Notes: generated by a model not told the origin, from the letters alone. A DNA stretch of 64,000 bases from Halalkalicoccus sp. CG83 (GCF_037081715.1 NZ_JAZDDH010000002.1:558001-622000), one strand, 5' to 3'; counted from the first letter of the stretch, positions 17,971 through 26,617 are shown. Translations and numbers: made by a program.

Positions 17971-19656
17971 TCAGTCGTGGACCAGCACGTCCAGCACGGT
18001 CGGTCCGTCGCTCTCGAGCGCGTCCTCGAACGCGGGGACGATCCCGTCGGGCGTCTCGACCAGCCGACCCTCGGCGCCGTGGCTCTCGGCGTTGGCCGGG
18101 ATGTCCACCGGCGGCTCGAAGTCCATCCCGACGTACTCGTGGTCGGCGTCGCTACCGCCGAACAGCTTGATCGTGTTGTCCTTCAGGATTCGGTAGTTGC
18201 GGTTGTCGGAGACCACGACCGTCACGTCGATCCCGTGGCGTGCCGCCGTGTGGAGCGCGTGGGGGTAGTAGAGGTAGGAGCCGTCGCCAACGAAGCCGAG
18301 AACCTCCCGAGAATCCTCGCGCTGGCCCTCGGCAACGGCCGCACCGATCGCCGCCGGGAGCCCGTAGCCGAGACCGCCTCCCTTGTTCGAGATCATCCCC
18401 TCGGCTTCGAGCGGCCACCGGTTCAACAGCGCGTACTTCGACGTGACTCCCTCGTCGACGACGTAGGCGTCGGAGGCGACCTCGCGAAGCCGGTCGACGA
18501 GTTCGGCCTTCGAGGCGCGCGGGTCGTCCTCCGCGTCGCCCGTCCCGATCGACTGTAGTGTCGAGGCGATCGACTCGCGGAACTCCCCGACGCGCTCGAT
18601 CCGCGTGGCGCGGGTTCGCTCGTCGAGCACCCCTTCGACGCGCTCGGCCAGTTCGGCCATGATCTCGCCGGGATCGCCCAGTACGGCGGCGTCGGCGGGC
18701 TGGTGCTTGCCGAGCTCCCAGGCGTCCTGGCCGAGATGAATGCAGGTCGTCTCCCGGCCGACCAGCGGGTTCTCGTGGCGGACGAGCGTCGTGTTGGTCG
18801 AACAGCCCGCGAACACCAGCGTGTCGACGTCCATCAGCGACGCGGCTAGTCCCTCGTCGGGCGGGACGTACGACACCCACTGGTCGTGCGCCGTCGGGAA
18901 ATCGACCTCGCAGGCGAGGATCTCGCCGTGGACGCGGAGGCCGCCGGCCTCGGCCAGCGCCACCGCGGCCTCGACGGCGTCGCGTCCCGCCCGGGCGACG
19001 TGATCGCCGACGATCATCGTCGGCTCCTCGGCCTCCGCGAGCAGTCCTGCGGCGCGATCGATCTGTGCCCGATCGCCCCGACCGGCAGTGGGGATCTCGC
19101 CCAGCCGTTCGGGCTCGGCGTCGGTCTCGGCCATCATCGTGTCGAGCGGTAGCGCGAGGAAGACCGGACCGGTCGGCGGGGTGAGCGCGACCCGGAAGGC
19201 CCGGCGGACCATCGACGGCAGCGCGCTCACGTCGAGCACTTCCGCGCTCCACTTGGTGAACTGCTCGGCCATGCCCACCACGTCGCCCGAGAGGATCGGC
19301 TCCTCGTGGCGGAAGTCGGTGCTGTGGTTGCCGGCGGTGACGACCACCGGCGCGCCCGCGACCTTCGCGGCGTAGAGGTTGCCGAGCCCGTGGGCGAGCC
19401 CCGGCGCGAGATGCAGGTTCGCCACGCCCACCGGCAGAACGTCCGGGTCGCGGTGGGCGTGGTACCGCCGTGTGCTCGCGTAGCCGCCGGCCATGCCGAC
19501 GGCGACGTCCTCGTGGAGTCCGAGGACGTACTCCGGTTCGCCGTCGGCGAGCGCCTTCAACACCGGAAGCTCGGTCGTTCCGGGGTTGCCGAAGACGTAG
19601 TCGACGCCGTACTCCTCGAGCGCATCGACGAAGCAGTCCGCTCCTGTGTATGTCAT
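17971..19656 (-). CDS. ThDP-dependent 2-oxoacid decarboxylase, benzoylformate decarboxylase-like
   Basis: A 561-aa enzyme of the acetolactate synthase/benzoylformate decarboxylase family. The start MTYTGADCFVDALEEYGVD is followed by FGNPGTTELPVLKAL, close to the NPGSNELP of benzoylformate decarboxylase, then the activating Glu in LHEDVAVGMAGGYA. The ThDP/Mg motif is GDGSYLYYPHALHTAARHG ending in SDNRNY. No regulatory small subunit or other ilv gene lies nearby, so acetolactate synthase for valine synthesis is unlikely. Its ATG overlaps the stop of the TRAP permease (4 bases). Inference: it decarboxylates or carboligates a 2-oxoacid brought in by that transporter. Confidence 0.82.
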   Translation of the reverse strand: MTYTGADCFVDALEEYGVDYVFGNPGTTELPVLKALADGEPEYVLGLHEDVAVGMAGGYASTRRYHAHRDPDVLPVGVANLHLAPGLAHGLGNLYAAKVAGAPVVVTAGNHSTDFRHEEPILSGDVVGMAEQFTKWSAEVLDVSALPSMVRRAFRVALTPPTGPVFLALPLDTMMAETDAEPERLGEIPTAGRGDRAQIDRAAGLLAEAEEPTMIVGDHVARAGRDAVEAAVALAEAGGLRVHGEILACEVDFPTAHDQWVSYVPPDEGLAASLMDVDTLVFAGCSTNTTLVRHENPLVGRETTCIHLGQDAWELGKHQPADAAVLGDPGEIMAELAERVEGVLDERTRATRIERVGEFRESIASTLQSIGTGDAEDDPRASKAELVDRLREVASDAYVVDEGVTSKYALLNRWPLEAEGMISNKGGGLGYGLPAAIGAAVAEGQREDSREVLGFVGDGSYLYYPHALHTAARHGIDVTVVVSDNRNYRILKDNTIKLFGGSDADHEYVGMDFEPPVDIPANAESHGAEGRLVETPDGIVPAFEDALESDGPTVLDVLVHD

Positions 19657-21704
19657 GGTTGGTTTCTGGTCGGGATGGGAAGTCGAGAGTCGGTTCCGAC
19701 GTTCGCGAACGTGAGCAGCAGGAGGACGGCCGCCGCCGCGGCGACCTGGAGGGCGACGTGGACGACCGGCCCGAACATCGCGCCGAAGGCGAGGGCCGCG
19801 TACAGCGTTCGATGGGGGTAACCGAGCGCTCGCGAACCGTCGTAGCCGACGGTGGCGACGATGAGCGCGACCGTCCCGACGAGCACGAGCGGGAACGCGA
19901 GCAGCGTGGCCGGGAACGACCAGTAGATCAGGCTTCCGTTGGTGACGAACGCGAAGGGGATGACGAAGCCCGGCGCGCCGAGCCGAAGCGACTGGAGACA
20001 CGAGCGCGTGAAGCTCGTCTCGGCGATCCGCGAGCCGACGGCGACCGAGATCGCCACCGGCGGGGTGATCGCCGAGAGCATCGCGAAGTAGAAGACGAAC
20101 ATGTGGGTGGTGATCTCGGGGACGCCCATCGCGCTCACGCCCGGCGCGACTAGAATCACGACCAGGATGTACGCCGCGGGCGTCGGCATCCCGAGCCCGA
20201 AGAGGATGCTCGCGACGCTCGCGAGCAGGAGGACGACCAGCAGGGAGCCGCCGCCGAGGCCGACGATCAGCGTGCTCACGCGCTGGGCGAGGCCCGTCTG
20301 GGTCAGCAGTTCGATGATGATCCCCATCGCCGCGAGCACGCCCACCAGCGGGGCCATCTCGACGCCGCCCCGGTGGAGCCCGTCGACGGTCCGTTTGAGC
20401 GTCTCGAACGCCGTCTCGCGGGAGGCGCCCTCGACGAGGAGGTCCCGGGCCGGGACGACCAGCACGATCGAGAAGATGGTGTACATGCCGGCCGAGAGCG
20501 GCGTGTAGCGAAGCACGACCAGCGTGTACAGCAGCACGCCGAGCGGGATCGTGAAGTGGATCCCCCCCAGCAGGACCCGCGGTTCGAACTCGGTCAGACG
20601 CTCGGTCGTCCAGCCGAACTTCAACACCGCGAGGTGGACGCCCACGCCGACGCTGAAGTAGAACAGCGCGGCCGGTATCAGCCCCGCGCGGATGACGTCG
20701 ACGTAGGGCACCCCGATGATGTCGGCCATGAGGAACGCCGCGACGCCCATCACCGGCGGGAGCATCTGTCCGCCGGCGCTCGCGACGGCCTCGATCGCGG
20801 CGGCGAAGTCCGGCCGGACGTCCTGGTCCTTGAGCATCGGGATGGTGAAGCTCCCCGTCGTCGCGGTGTTGGCCGCCGCGCTGCCGGTGATCGAACCCAT
20901 GATCATGCTCGAGATCACGGCGATCTGGACGATGCCGGTCCGGAGGCTCGAGGCCAGTTCGCGACCCGCCTCGAGCACGAACTCCATCAGCCCGTAGGCC
21001 TTCGCGATCCCCGCGAACATGATGAAGATCGCGACCCAGGTCGCGCCGATCCCCATCAGCGTATCGTGGTAGACCCCCGTGAGCCCGATCGCGCCGTCGC
21101 GGGCGATCTGCTCCCACGTCATCCCGGTGTGGCGAAGCACGCCGGGCATGCTCGGACCGACCAGCGAGTGGGCGTAGACGATCGCTCCGACGGCGACCGC
21201 GGCGATGACGTTCCCGAACGCCCGCCGGGTCGCGTCGATCGCGAGCGCGATCAGGGCGACCCCGACCAGGAGGTCCGTGCTCGTGTAGCCGACGACCGGC
21301 GCGTCGTAGAACAGCCGGTCGAAGTTGAGTTCGACGTACGCGGCCGACCCGAGCGCGAGCAGGGCGAGTCCGAGCGCGAGGAACGGGTCGATCCGCCGGA
21401 CGAGCGAGCGAAGCCCGCCGAGCGCGTCGCCGTCGCCACCGCCGTCGTCATCGATGGTTCCGGGGGCGTCGACGGCGACCCCGTCGATCTCCTCGACGGC
21501 CTCGTATCGACCGCGGACGTAGTCCAGATAGAACAGCGCGATCCCCATGCCGACGAAGAGGTTCGAGTACCGCAGCCGGATGAAGAACAACGAGTAGGCG
21601 TAGTAGATCGTGTACAGCGTGAAGATCACGCCCAGCAGATAGACCGACGTCCGAAGGACGCTGATCGGGGTCAGCCGCGTCGATACGTTGGACTGGCCCG
21701 CCAT
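19653..21704 (-). CDS. TRAP transporter fused permease (4TM + 12TM), TAXI type
   Basis: A 683-aa integral membrane protein. The N-terminal 180 residues form the small DctQ-like membrane unit, with an acidic Gly/Asp linker at about residues 82-96. From about residue 220 the large DctM-like unit shows the family segments SSMIMGSITGSAAANTATTG, ASAGGQMLPPVMGVAAFLM and LGMPTPAAYILVV. Such fused permeases pair with TAXI-type binding proteins and use an ion gradient to import small organic acids. It sits between the binding protein (4-base gap) and the ThDP enzyme (4-base overlap) in one operon. Confidence 0.93.
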   Translation of the reverse strand: MAGQSNVSTRLTPISVLRTSVYLLGVIFTLYTIYYAYSLFFIRLRYSNLFVGMGIALFYLDYVRGRYEAVEEIDGVAVDAPGTIDDDGGGDGDALGGLRSLVRRIDPFLALGLALLALGSAAYVELNFDRLFYDAPVVGYTSTDLLVGVALIALAIDATRRAFGNVIAAVAVGAIVYAHSLVGPSMPGVLRHTGMTWEQIARDGAIGLTGVYHDTLMGIGATWVAIFIMFAGIAKAYGLMEFVLEAGRELASSLRTGIVQIAVISSMIMGSITGSAAANTATTGSFTIPMLKDQDVRPDFAAAIEAVASAGGQMLPPVMGVAAFLMADIIGVPYVDVIRAGLIPAALFYFSVGVGVHLAVLKFGWTTERLTEFEPRVLLGGIHFTIPLGVLLYTLVVLRYTPLSAGMYTIFSIVLVVPARDLLVEGASRETAFETLKRTVDGLHRGGVEMAPLVGVLAAMGIIIELLTQTGLAQRVSTLIVGLGGGSLLVVLLLASVASILFGLGMPTPAAYILVVILVAPGVSAMGVPEITTHMFVFYFAMLSAITPPVAISVAVGSRIAETSFTRSCLQSLRLGAPGFVIPFAFVTNGSLIYWSFPATLLAFPLVLVGTVALIVATVGYDGSRALGYPHRTLYAALAFGAMFGPVVHVALQVAAAAAVLLLLTFANVGTDSRLPIPTRNQP

Positions 21705-21708
21705 CCGG

Positions 21709-22764
21709 TCACCCCTCCCCGCGTTCGAGGTCGTCGCTCCAGACGCCGATCTCCTCGTAGAAGTCGGCCGCAGCGGGGTGGAACGGGACGTCGTCGTAGG
21801 GGTTCTCGACCCAGAACCCCGCCTCCTCGAGCCGGCTCAAGAGGGCGTGGTACTCCGACAGCCCCTCGCGGTTCTCGTACAACACGTTGAGGAACTCGTA
21901 GACCGTGTCGTAGTCCAGGTCGTTCCGGGAGACGAAGTTGTACGAGAAGGCGATCGACCACACCTCCTCCGGCGCCTCTGCGTCCTCGATCTCCTCGCCG
22001 GGGAACGACTCCGCGAGCAGGCGGTCGTCGTCCTCCCACGCCCCGACGACGTCGTCCGGGACGTCGAGCAGCCGCAGATCGACGGTCCCCATCATCTCCT
22101 GGAGCCAGCCGGGGACGATCTCGAAGTTGAGATAGGTGCCGACGCCCACGTCGAGACGTCCCTCGCTCATCGCGCTACCCTGCTCGCCGTAGTCCTCGCT
22201 CACCCGTTCGTAGTCGTCGACGGCGTAGTCGAGCGCGTGTTCGAGTGCGCTCGCGGTTCCCGATCCTCGCGGGGTCGGCGACACCGTCGTGTCGGCCCCG
22301 ATGTCGGTGATCGACTCCAGGTCACCGCCCGTACAGAAGAACCACGGCAGGTCGTAGTAGTGGAACACCTGGTTCAGCGTGAAGTCGAGGTCGTCGAACG
22401 GCTCGACGCCCTCCCTGATGTCCGCGGCCGACCAGTTCTGGATGTACACCATCTCGGCCTCACCGCTCTGGAGCGCGCCGATGTTCGCCTCGGTCCCGGG
22501 GCTGGTCTGGGCCTCGACGAAGATCGAGTCCGTGTTCTCGTTGACCGCCGCCGCCAACCCCTGGTTCGCCGCGTAGGCGGCCGTTGTCGACGTCGCGGTC
22601 CGCATCCGGAGCTCCGCGGCGTCCCCGCCGTCTCCGCCGTTCCCGCCCTCGCCGACCGGTTCGGGCTCGTCGTCGCCGATACAGCCCGCCAGCCCGAGCG
22701 CGCCGGCGCCGGCCGCGCCGAGGAACCCCCGACGACCGATCCGTTCGCGGGCGTCGTCGATCAT
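21709..22764 (-). CDS. TAXI-family TRAP solute-binding lipoprotein
   Basis: A 351-aa exported ligand-binding protein. Signal: RRGFLGAAGAGALGLAGC, a twin-arginine motif with lipobox Cys28, followed by a Gly/Asp/Glu linker that spaces the domain from the membrane. The mature protein shows the TAXI pattern: MRTATSTTAAYAANQGLAAAVN, then QTSPGTEANIGALQSGEAEM and SPTPRGSGTASALEHAL. It captures the substrate (carboxylate such as an oxo acid, amino acid or aromatic acid; not decidable) for the permease downstream. A pair of operator-like elements lies upstream at 22811-22857. Confidence 0.92.
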   Translation of the reverse strand: MIDDARERIGRRGFLGAAGAGALGLAGCIGDDEPEPVGEGGNGGDGGDAAELRMRTATSTTAAYAANQGLAAAVNENTDSIFVEAQTSPGTEANIGALQSGEAEMVYIQNWSAADIREGVEPFDDLDFTLNQVFHYYDLPWFFCTGGDLESITDIGADTTVSPTPRGSGTASALEHALDYAVDDYERVSEDYGEQGSAMSEGRLDVGVGTYLNFEIVPGWLQEMMGTVDLRLLDVPDDVVGAWEDDDRLLAESFPGEEIEDAEAPEEVWSIAFSYNFVSRNDLDYDTVYEFLNVLYENREGLSEYHALLSRLEEAGFWVENPYDDVPFHPAAADFYEEIGVWSDDLERGEG

Positions 22765-22810
22765 GCCGTTCCCCCGTTCGCGCTTCCATCGTCCTCCGCC
22801 CCAAGAGAAG

Positions 22811-22857
22811 TTACCATCGTTAACATGTGTTTCGAGTTCTCATTCATCGTTAATAAC
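22811..22857 (-). promoter_or_regulatory. Tandem operator-like elements before the TRAP operon
   Basis: Minus strand, in the direction of transcription: GTTATTAACGATG (22857-22845), then GTTAACGATGGTAA (22824-22811). The shared core TTAACGAT recurs at exactly 30 bases. The downstream copy is identical over 13 bases to one at 24215-24227 before the SDR gene. The upstream copy contains TATTAA and may double as the TATA box. The element has weak dyad symmetry, TTAnCnnnGnTAA. Confidence 0.6.
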
Positions 22858-22876
22858 TATGGGGGTGACGTCCCGG

Positions 22877-23986
22877 CTACAACGGCTCCTTCCCGTCGAG
22901 GATGCGAACCGCGCGCTCGGCGAGCGCCGGAACGCGTTCCTCCATCAGCGGGTAGAGGGGGTCGTCAGCGTTGCCCTCGAGGTACCGTCTGAGGAACATC
23001 TCGCCGAGGCCAGCGAGCTTGTAGACCGCGAGCGCCCGGTAGAACCGGTCGTTCTCGAACGTCATCCCCGTCTCGCGCTCGTAGCGGTCGACGAGTTCCC
23101 GCCGGGTAGGATAGCCCTCGCGCTCCATGAACCGTGCGGTCAGCTCGGACATCGCGGGCTCTGGGTCCTTCGGGTCTCGCCAGTAGGAGAGCGTCCAGCC
23201 CAGGTCGACGAGGGGGTCGCCCAGCGCGCTCATCTCCCAGTCGAAGACGGCGACGAGCTCCGGCGGCGACCGGTTCGTCGGACCGTCGTCCCCCCGATCC
23301 GGTGCGGCTCCGGGCGCGAACGAGACGTTGTCGAGCTTGTAGTCGCCGTGGACGAGGGTGTGGGGGTACTCCTCGGGAACGTTCGCCTCGAGCCACTCGC
23401 CGACCCGATCCAGCTCCGGCACCTCGCGTACCTCGTTCGTCACCTCGGACGCCCACTCCAGCTGGCGGCCCCAGCGTTCGACCTGGCGTTCGGTGAAGCC
23501 CGCGGGCCGGCCGAACCCGTCGAGACCGACCGCCTCGTGGTCGACTCCGTGGATCGCCGCGAGGGTGTCGACCAGCTCCTCGCCGATCCGCTCGCGGTGG
23601 GCCGGCTCCGCGAACCGCTCGGGCTCCTCGTCTCTGAGGACGGTCCCCTCGACGCGTTCCATGAGGTAGAAGTCACTGCCCAGCACGTCGTGGTCCTCGC
23701 AGGCCAGCACGGTCGTCGGCATCGGCACCTCGGTGTTCTGGAGGGCGTCCATCACGCGGTACTCGCGCAGCACGTCGTGTGCGGTGTCGGCGGTCTCGCC
23801 CGGCGGCGGCCGGCGGAGCACCAGCTCTCGCTCACCCCACGTCAGAAACAGCGTCTCGTTGGAGTGGCCCTCGGCGTGGCGCTGGATCGAGAACTCGTCG
23901 GTCGGCCCCAGTTCCTCCTCAAGGTACGACCGCAGCGCCTCCTCGTCCACCAGTCGGCGGAAGTACTCCTCGCTGACGTCCGTCAT
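22877..23986 (-). CDS. APH-family phosphotransferase (ACAD10/11 N-domain-like)
   Basis: A 369-aa kinase-fold protein. The catalytic Brenner motif is LVHGDYKLDNVSF near residue 200 and the metal motif is FDWEMSALGDPLVDLG near residue 240. Members near acyl-CoA dehydrogenase genes resemble the kinase domain of ACAD10/11, which phosphorylates 4-hydroxyacyl-CoA so the hydroxyl can be removed before beta-oxidation. That reading fits the surrounding CoA-metabolism genes but is an inference; an antibiotic kinase is unlikely. An alternative ATG lies at 23998. It has its own promoter with two TCGTACGA palindromes. Confidence 0.8.
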   Translation of the reverse strand: MTDVSEEYFRRLVDEEALRSYLEEELGPTDEFSIQRHAEGHSNETLFLTWGERELVLRRPPPGETADTAHDVLREYRVMDALQNTEVPMPTTVLACEDHDVLGSDFYLMERVEGTVLRDEEPERFAEPAHRERIGEELVDTLAAIHGVDHEAVGLDGFGRPAGFTERQVERWGRQLEWASEVTNEVREVPELDRVGEWLEANVPEEYPHTLVHGDYKLDNVSFAPGAAPDRGDDGPTNRSPPELVAVFDWEMSALGDPLVDLGWTLSYWRDPKDPEPAMSELTARFMEREGYPTRRELVDRYERETGMTFENDRFYRALAVYKLAGLGEMFLRRYLEGNADDPLYPLMEERVPALAERAVRILDGKEPL

Positions 23987-24005
23987 GCTCCTACGCACCG
24001 CACCA

Positions 24006-24044
24006 TCGTACGAATAGCTGTGGGTATTATATACCTTCGTACGA
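24006..24044 (-). promoter_or_regulatory. Promoter of the phosphotransferase gene with paired TCGTACGA palindromes
   Basis: The 8-base palindrome TCGTACGA occurs at 24006-24013 and 24037-24044, 31 bases apart, on either side of a TATA-like stretch (minus strand TATATAATA, 24026-24034). The downstream copy would lie at the expected transcription start. This arrangement suggests a repressor binding both sites. The motif differs from the TTAACGATGGTAA element of neighbouring promoters. Confidence 0.55.
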
Positions 24045-24184
24045 GATACAGTCGATTTGATTTACAATGTAGCCAAATTTCGGGTGGCTGCGGGTAACGG
24101 AACCGATCCGAGAGGACGGTCGGACGGCTTCCGGTGGTCGCAGGTCCCTGTCGAGTGCCCTCGACGGTCGTCCCTGAACGTTTA

Positions 24185-24227
24185 TTAACGACGGGCGGGA
24201 AGGTGACGACTGTATTAACGATGGTAA
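24185..24227 (+). promoter_or_regulatory. Tandem operator-like elements before the SDR-lactonase operon
   Basis: TTAACGACGGG at 24185-24195 and TTAACGATGGTAA at 24215-24227, both preceded by TAT and spaced exactly 30 bases, in the same order and orientation as the pair upstream of the TRAP operon. The second copy ends 25 bases before the ATG at 24253. TATTAA at 24213-24218 may serve as the TATA box, so a bound protein would block it. Confidence 0.6.
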
Positions 24228-24252
24228 GAAGAGATCCGACACGGGGACGACG

Positions 24253-25020
24253 ATGACGGACCGATTCGGCATCGACGGCCGGGTGACGATCGTAACCGGC
24301 GGGTCGAGCGGGATTGGCCGGGCGATCGCCGAACGGTTCGCCGACGAGGGCGCGAAGGTGGTCGTCTGCTCGCGCGAGCAGGAGAACGTCGATCCGGTCG
24401 CCGAGGGGATCCGGGAGGCGGGCGGCGAGGCGCTCGCCGTCGAGTGCGACATCACGGACCGGGAGGCGGTCGAGGCGCTGGTCGAGGCCACGGTCGAGGA
24501 GTTCGGCTCGGTCGACACGCTCGTCAACAACGCGGGCGCGAGCTTCATGGCCGGGTTCGACGACATCTCGGAGAACGGCTGGGAGACGATCGTCGACATC
24601 AACCTCACCGGCACCTACCACTGTACCCAGGCCGCCGGCGAACACCTGAAGGACGGCGGCGGGACGGTGATCAACCTCGCGTCGGTGGCGGGCCAGCGGG
24701 GGTCGCCGTACATGAGCCACTACGGGGCGGCGAAGGCGGGCGTGATCAACCTCACGACGACGCTTTCGGCCGAGTGGGCCGGCGACGACGTCAGAGTGAA
24801 CTGCATCGCGCCGGGGTTCGTCGCGACGCCCGGCGTCGAGTCCCAGATGGGCGTCTCCGCGGAGAACGTCGATCGGACCGAGGTCGAACGCCGGATCGGC
24901 CGCTCCGAGGAGATCGCCGACGTCGCGCAGTTCCTCGCCAGTCCCGCCTCCTCGTACGTCGTCGGCGAGACGATCACCGCCGGCGGCGTCCCGCGGGTCG
25001 AGGAGAGCCCCGAGGTCTGA
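24253..25020 (+). CDS. SDR-family dehydrogenase/3-oxoacyl reductase-like
   Basis: A 255-aa classical short-chain dehydrogenase. Seen: the NAD(P) loop TGGSSGIGRA, NNAGASFM, the catalytic Ser region INLASVAGQRG and the YGAAKAG active-site motif (Tyr, Lys). The C-terminal part IAPGFVATPGV is typical. It oxidises or reduces an alcohol/ketone; in this setting a 3-hydroxyacyl-CoA or aromatic side-chain alcohol is plausible. The metallohydrolase gene starts 2 bases after its stop, so the two act in one operon. Confidence 0.88.
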   Translation: MTDRFGIDGRVTIVTGGSSGIGRAIAERFADEGAKVVVCSREQENVDPVAEGIREAGGEALAVECDITDREAVEALVEATVEEFGSVDTLVNNAGASFMAGFDDISENGWETIVDINLTGTYHCTQAAGEHLKDGGGTVINLASVAGQRGSPYMSHYGAAKAGVINLTTTLSAEWAGDDVRVNCIAPGFVATPGVESQMGVSAENVDRTEVERRIGRSEEIADVAQFLASPASSYVVGETITAGGVPRVEESPEV

Positions 25021-25022
25021 CG

Positions 25023-25820
25023 ATGGTCGACCTCGAACTGACCCCCGTCGAACGAGGACACATCCGGACCGACGTCAACCACATTATCGAGGGGTACCGG
25101 ATGGGTTCCGCGAGCGAGCCGAACCCCGAGACGCCGATGGACGAGGGTCCCGTCTACAACCTCGTGATCGAGCACCCCGAGGCGACGATCCTCTGGGACA
25201 CCGGCTCGCACCCCGAGGCCGGCGAGGGCCACTGGCCCGATCCGCTGTACGACGCCTTCGAACACTACGATGCCGACGAGCACCCGCTCGATGTTGCCCT
25301 CGAGCGTGTGGGCTACTCGATCGAGGAGATCGACGCGGTGATCCAGTCGCATCTGCATCTCGATCACGCGGGCGGCCTCCACGAGTTCGCCGGGACGGAC
25401 GTGCCGATCTACGTCCACGAGGAGGAGCTCAAGTTCGCCTACTACAGCGCGAAGAGCGACGCCGGCAGCACCGCGTACGTCGCGGCCGACTTCGATCACG
25501 ACCTGAACTGGCGAGTGGTCCACCGCGATCGCGAGACGCCCTTCAAGGGGATCGAACTCCGCCGCCTGCCCGGGCACACACCCGGTCTGCTGGGGACGGA
25601 TCTCGACGCCGACGACGGCCGGGTGCTCGTCATCGGCGATCAGGCCTACATGCGCGCGAACTACGACGAGGAACGGCCCCTCGGCGCGGGGCTGCTCTGG
25701 AGCAGGCGCGACTGGTACGAGAGCCTCCGGACGGCCAAGGAGATCGAGCGCCGCGAGGGCGCGACGGTGATCTGCGGGCACGACCCCGAGGACCTCGCTC
25801 GCCTCGAGGAGCTCAGCTGA
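25023..25820 (+). CDS. AHL-lactonase-family metallo-beta-lactamase-fold hydrolase
   Basis: A 265-aa dinuclear zinc hydrolase. The metal motif HLHLDHAGG (HxHxDH) lies near residue 112, with further ligands in RRLPGHTPG, GDQAYM and GHDPED. This layout is that of AttM/AiiA-type N-acyl homoserine lactonases, but the family also includes lactonases and thioesterases with other substrates. It is cotranscribed with an SDR (2-base gap) in a CoA-catabolism island, so opening a lactone or unloading a thioester intermediate is as likely as signal quenching. Its stop overlaps the convergent SDR gene by 8 bases. Confidence 0.82.
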   Translation: MVDLELTPVERGHIRTDVNHIIEGYRMGSASEPNPETPMDEGPVYNLVIEHPEATILWDTGSHPEAGEGHWPDPLYDAFEHYDADEHPLDVALERVGYSIEEIDAVIQSHLHLDHAGGLHEFAGTDVPIYVHEEELKFAYYSAKSDAGSTAYVAADFDHDLNWRVVHRDRETPFKGIELRRLPGHTPGLLGTDLDADDGRVLVIGDQAYMRANYDEERPLGAGLLWSRRDWYESLRTAKEIERREGATVICGHDPEDLARLEELS

Positions 25821-26583
25821 TCGAGTAGCCGCCGTCGAGCACCAATCCATGGCCGGTGACGTAGCTCGCCTCGTCGCTCGCGAGGTAGGCGATCGCGTCG
25901 GCGACCTCCTCCGGCCTCCCGAGGCGTTTCAGCGGGTACTGGGCCTCCATCCGCTTTCTCGCCTTCTCGGGATCGTCCTGCTGTGCGAAGAACGCCTCGC
26001 CCAGCGCGGTCTCGATGAAGCCGGGACAGACCGCGTTCGCGCGCACGCCGTAGGGGCCCGCCTCCGCGGCGACGGTGCGCGTGAAGTTGAGCACGGCGCC
26101 CTTCGTGAGGGTGTAGACCGCCTGTTTGGGCAGGCCGATCATCCCCCCGAGCGAGGCTACATTGACGATCGCGCCCGATCCCTGCTCCTTCATGATCGGT
26201 AGCACCGCCCGACAGCCGTTCCAGACGCCCCTGCAGTTGACGTCGATCACCCGGTCGAACACGTCGGGATCCGTCTCCTCGATCGACGCCGCCTCGTGGC
26301 CGATCCCAGCGTTGTTCACGAGGACGTCGAGGCCCCGGTCGGCCACGACCTTCTCGACCACTTCTTCGAACCTCCCGGCGTCGGAGACGTCGAGCCTGCG
26401 GAACTCGGCGTCCCCGCCCGTCTCCTCGATCAGCTCGACGGTCCCCTCGCCGCCCTCGCGGTCGACGTCGGTCACGACCACGTGAGCCCCTTCCCTGGCG
26501 AGCCGTTCGGCGGTCGCCCGGCCGATCCCGGCCGCCGCCCCGGTCACCACCGCGGTCCGGTCCTCGAATCGCGTTCGAGCCAT
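25813..26583 (-). CDS. SDR-family dehydrogenase
   Basis: A 256-aa classical SDR with TGAAAGIGRA, NNAGIGHEAAS, the Ser region VNVASLGGMIG, and a YTLTKGA active-site motif (Tyr and Lys). The family includes 3-hydroxyacyl-CoA, glucose and 2,3-butanediol dehydrogenases. The ATG at 26583 gives the standard length; a reading to 26700 adds a leader that runs through the promoter region. It diverges from the HAD-ECH gene across a region holding operator-like elements. Confidence 0.88.
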   Translation of the reverse strand: MARTRFEDRTAVVTGAAAGIGRATAERLAREGAHVVVTDVDREGGEGTVELIEETGGDAEFRRLDVSDAGRFEEVVEKVVADRGLDVLVNNAGIGHEAASIEETDPDVFDRVIDVNCRGVWNGCRAVLPIMKEQGSGAIVNVASLGGMIGLPKQAVYTLTKGAVLNFTRTVAAEAGPYGVRANAVCPGFIETALGEAFFAQQDDPEKARKRMEAQYPLKRLGRPEEVADAIAYLASDEASYVTGHGLVLDGGYSIS

Positions 26584-26617
26584 GGTTACCAACGACCACA
26601 ATACTCGAACAGATAAA

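Noticed and set aside
17971-19656. Acetolactate synthase of branched-chain amino acid synthesis
   Set aside because: No ilvN, ilvC or leu genes are nearby; the NPGTTELP start and TRAP operon fit a benzoylformate-decarboxylase-like enzyme better.
19657-21117. N-terminal extension of the ThDP enzyme to 1048 aa
   Set aside because: It lies antisense-frame within the TRAP permease gene, with Arg-rich composition; the family N-terminus begins at 19656.
20373-21890. Long plus-strand open frame opposite the TRAP permease
   Set aside because: Composition rich in Arg, Asp and Glu repeats is the usual antisense artefact of high-GC genes; the minus strand encodes a clear membrane protein.
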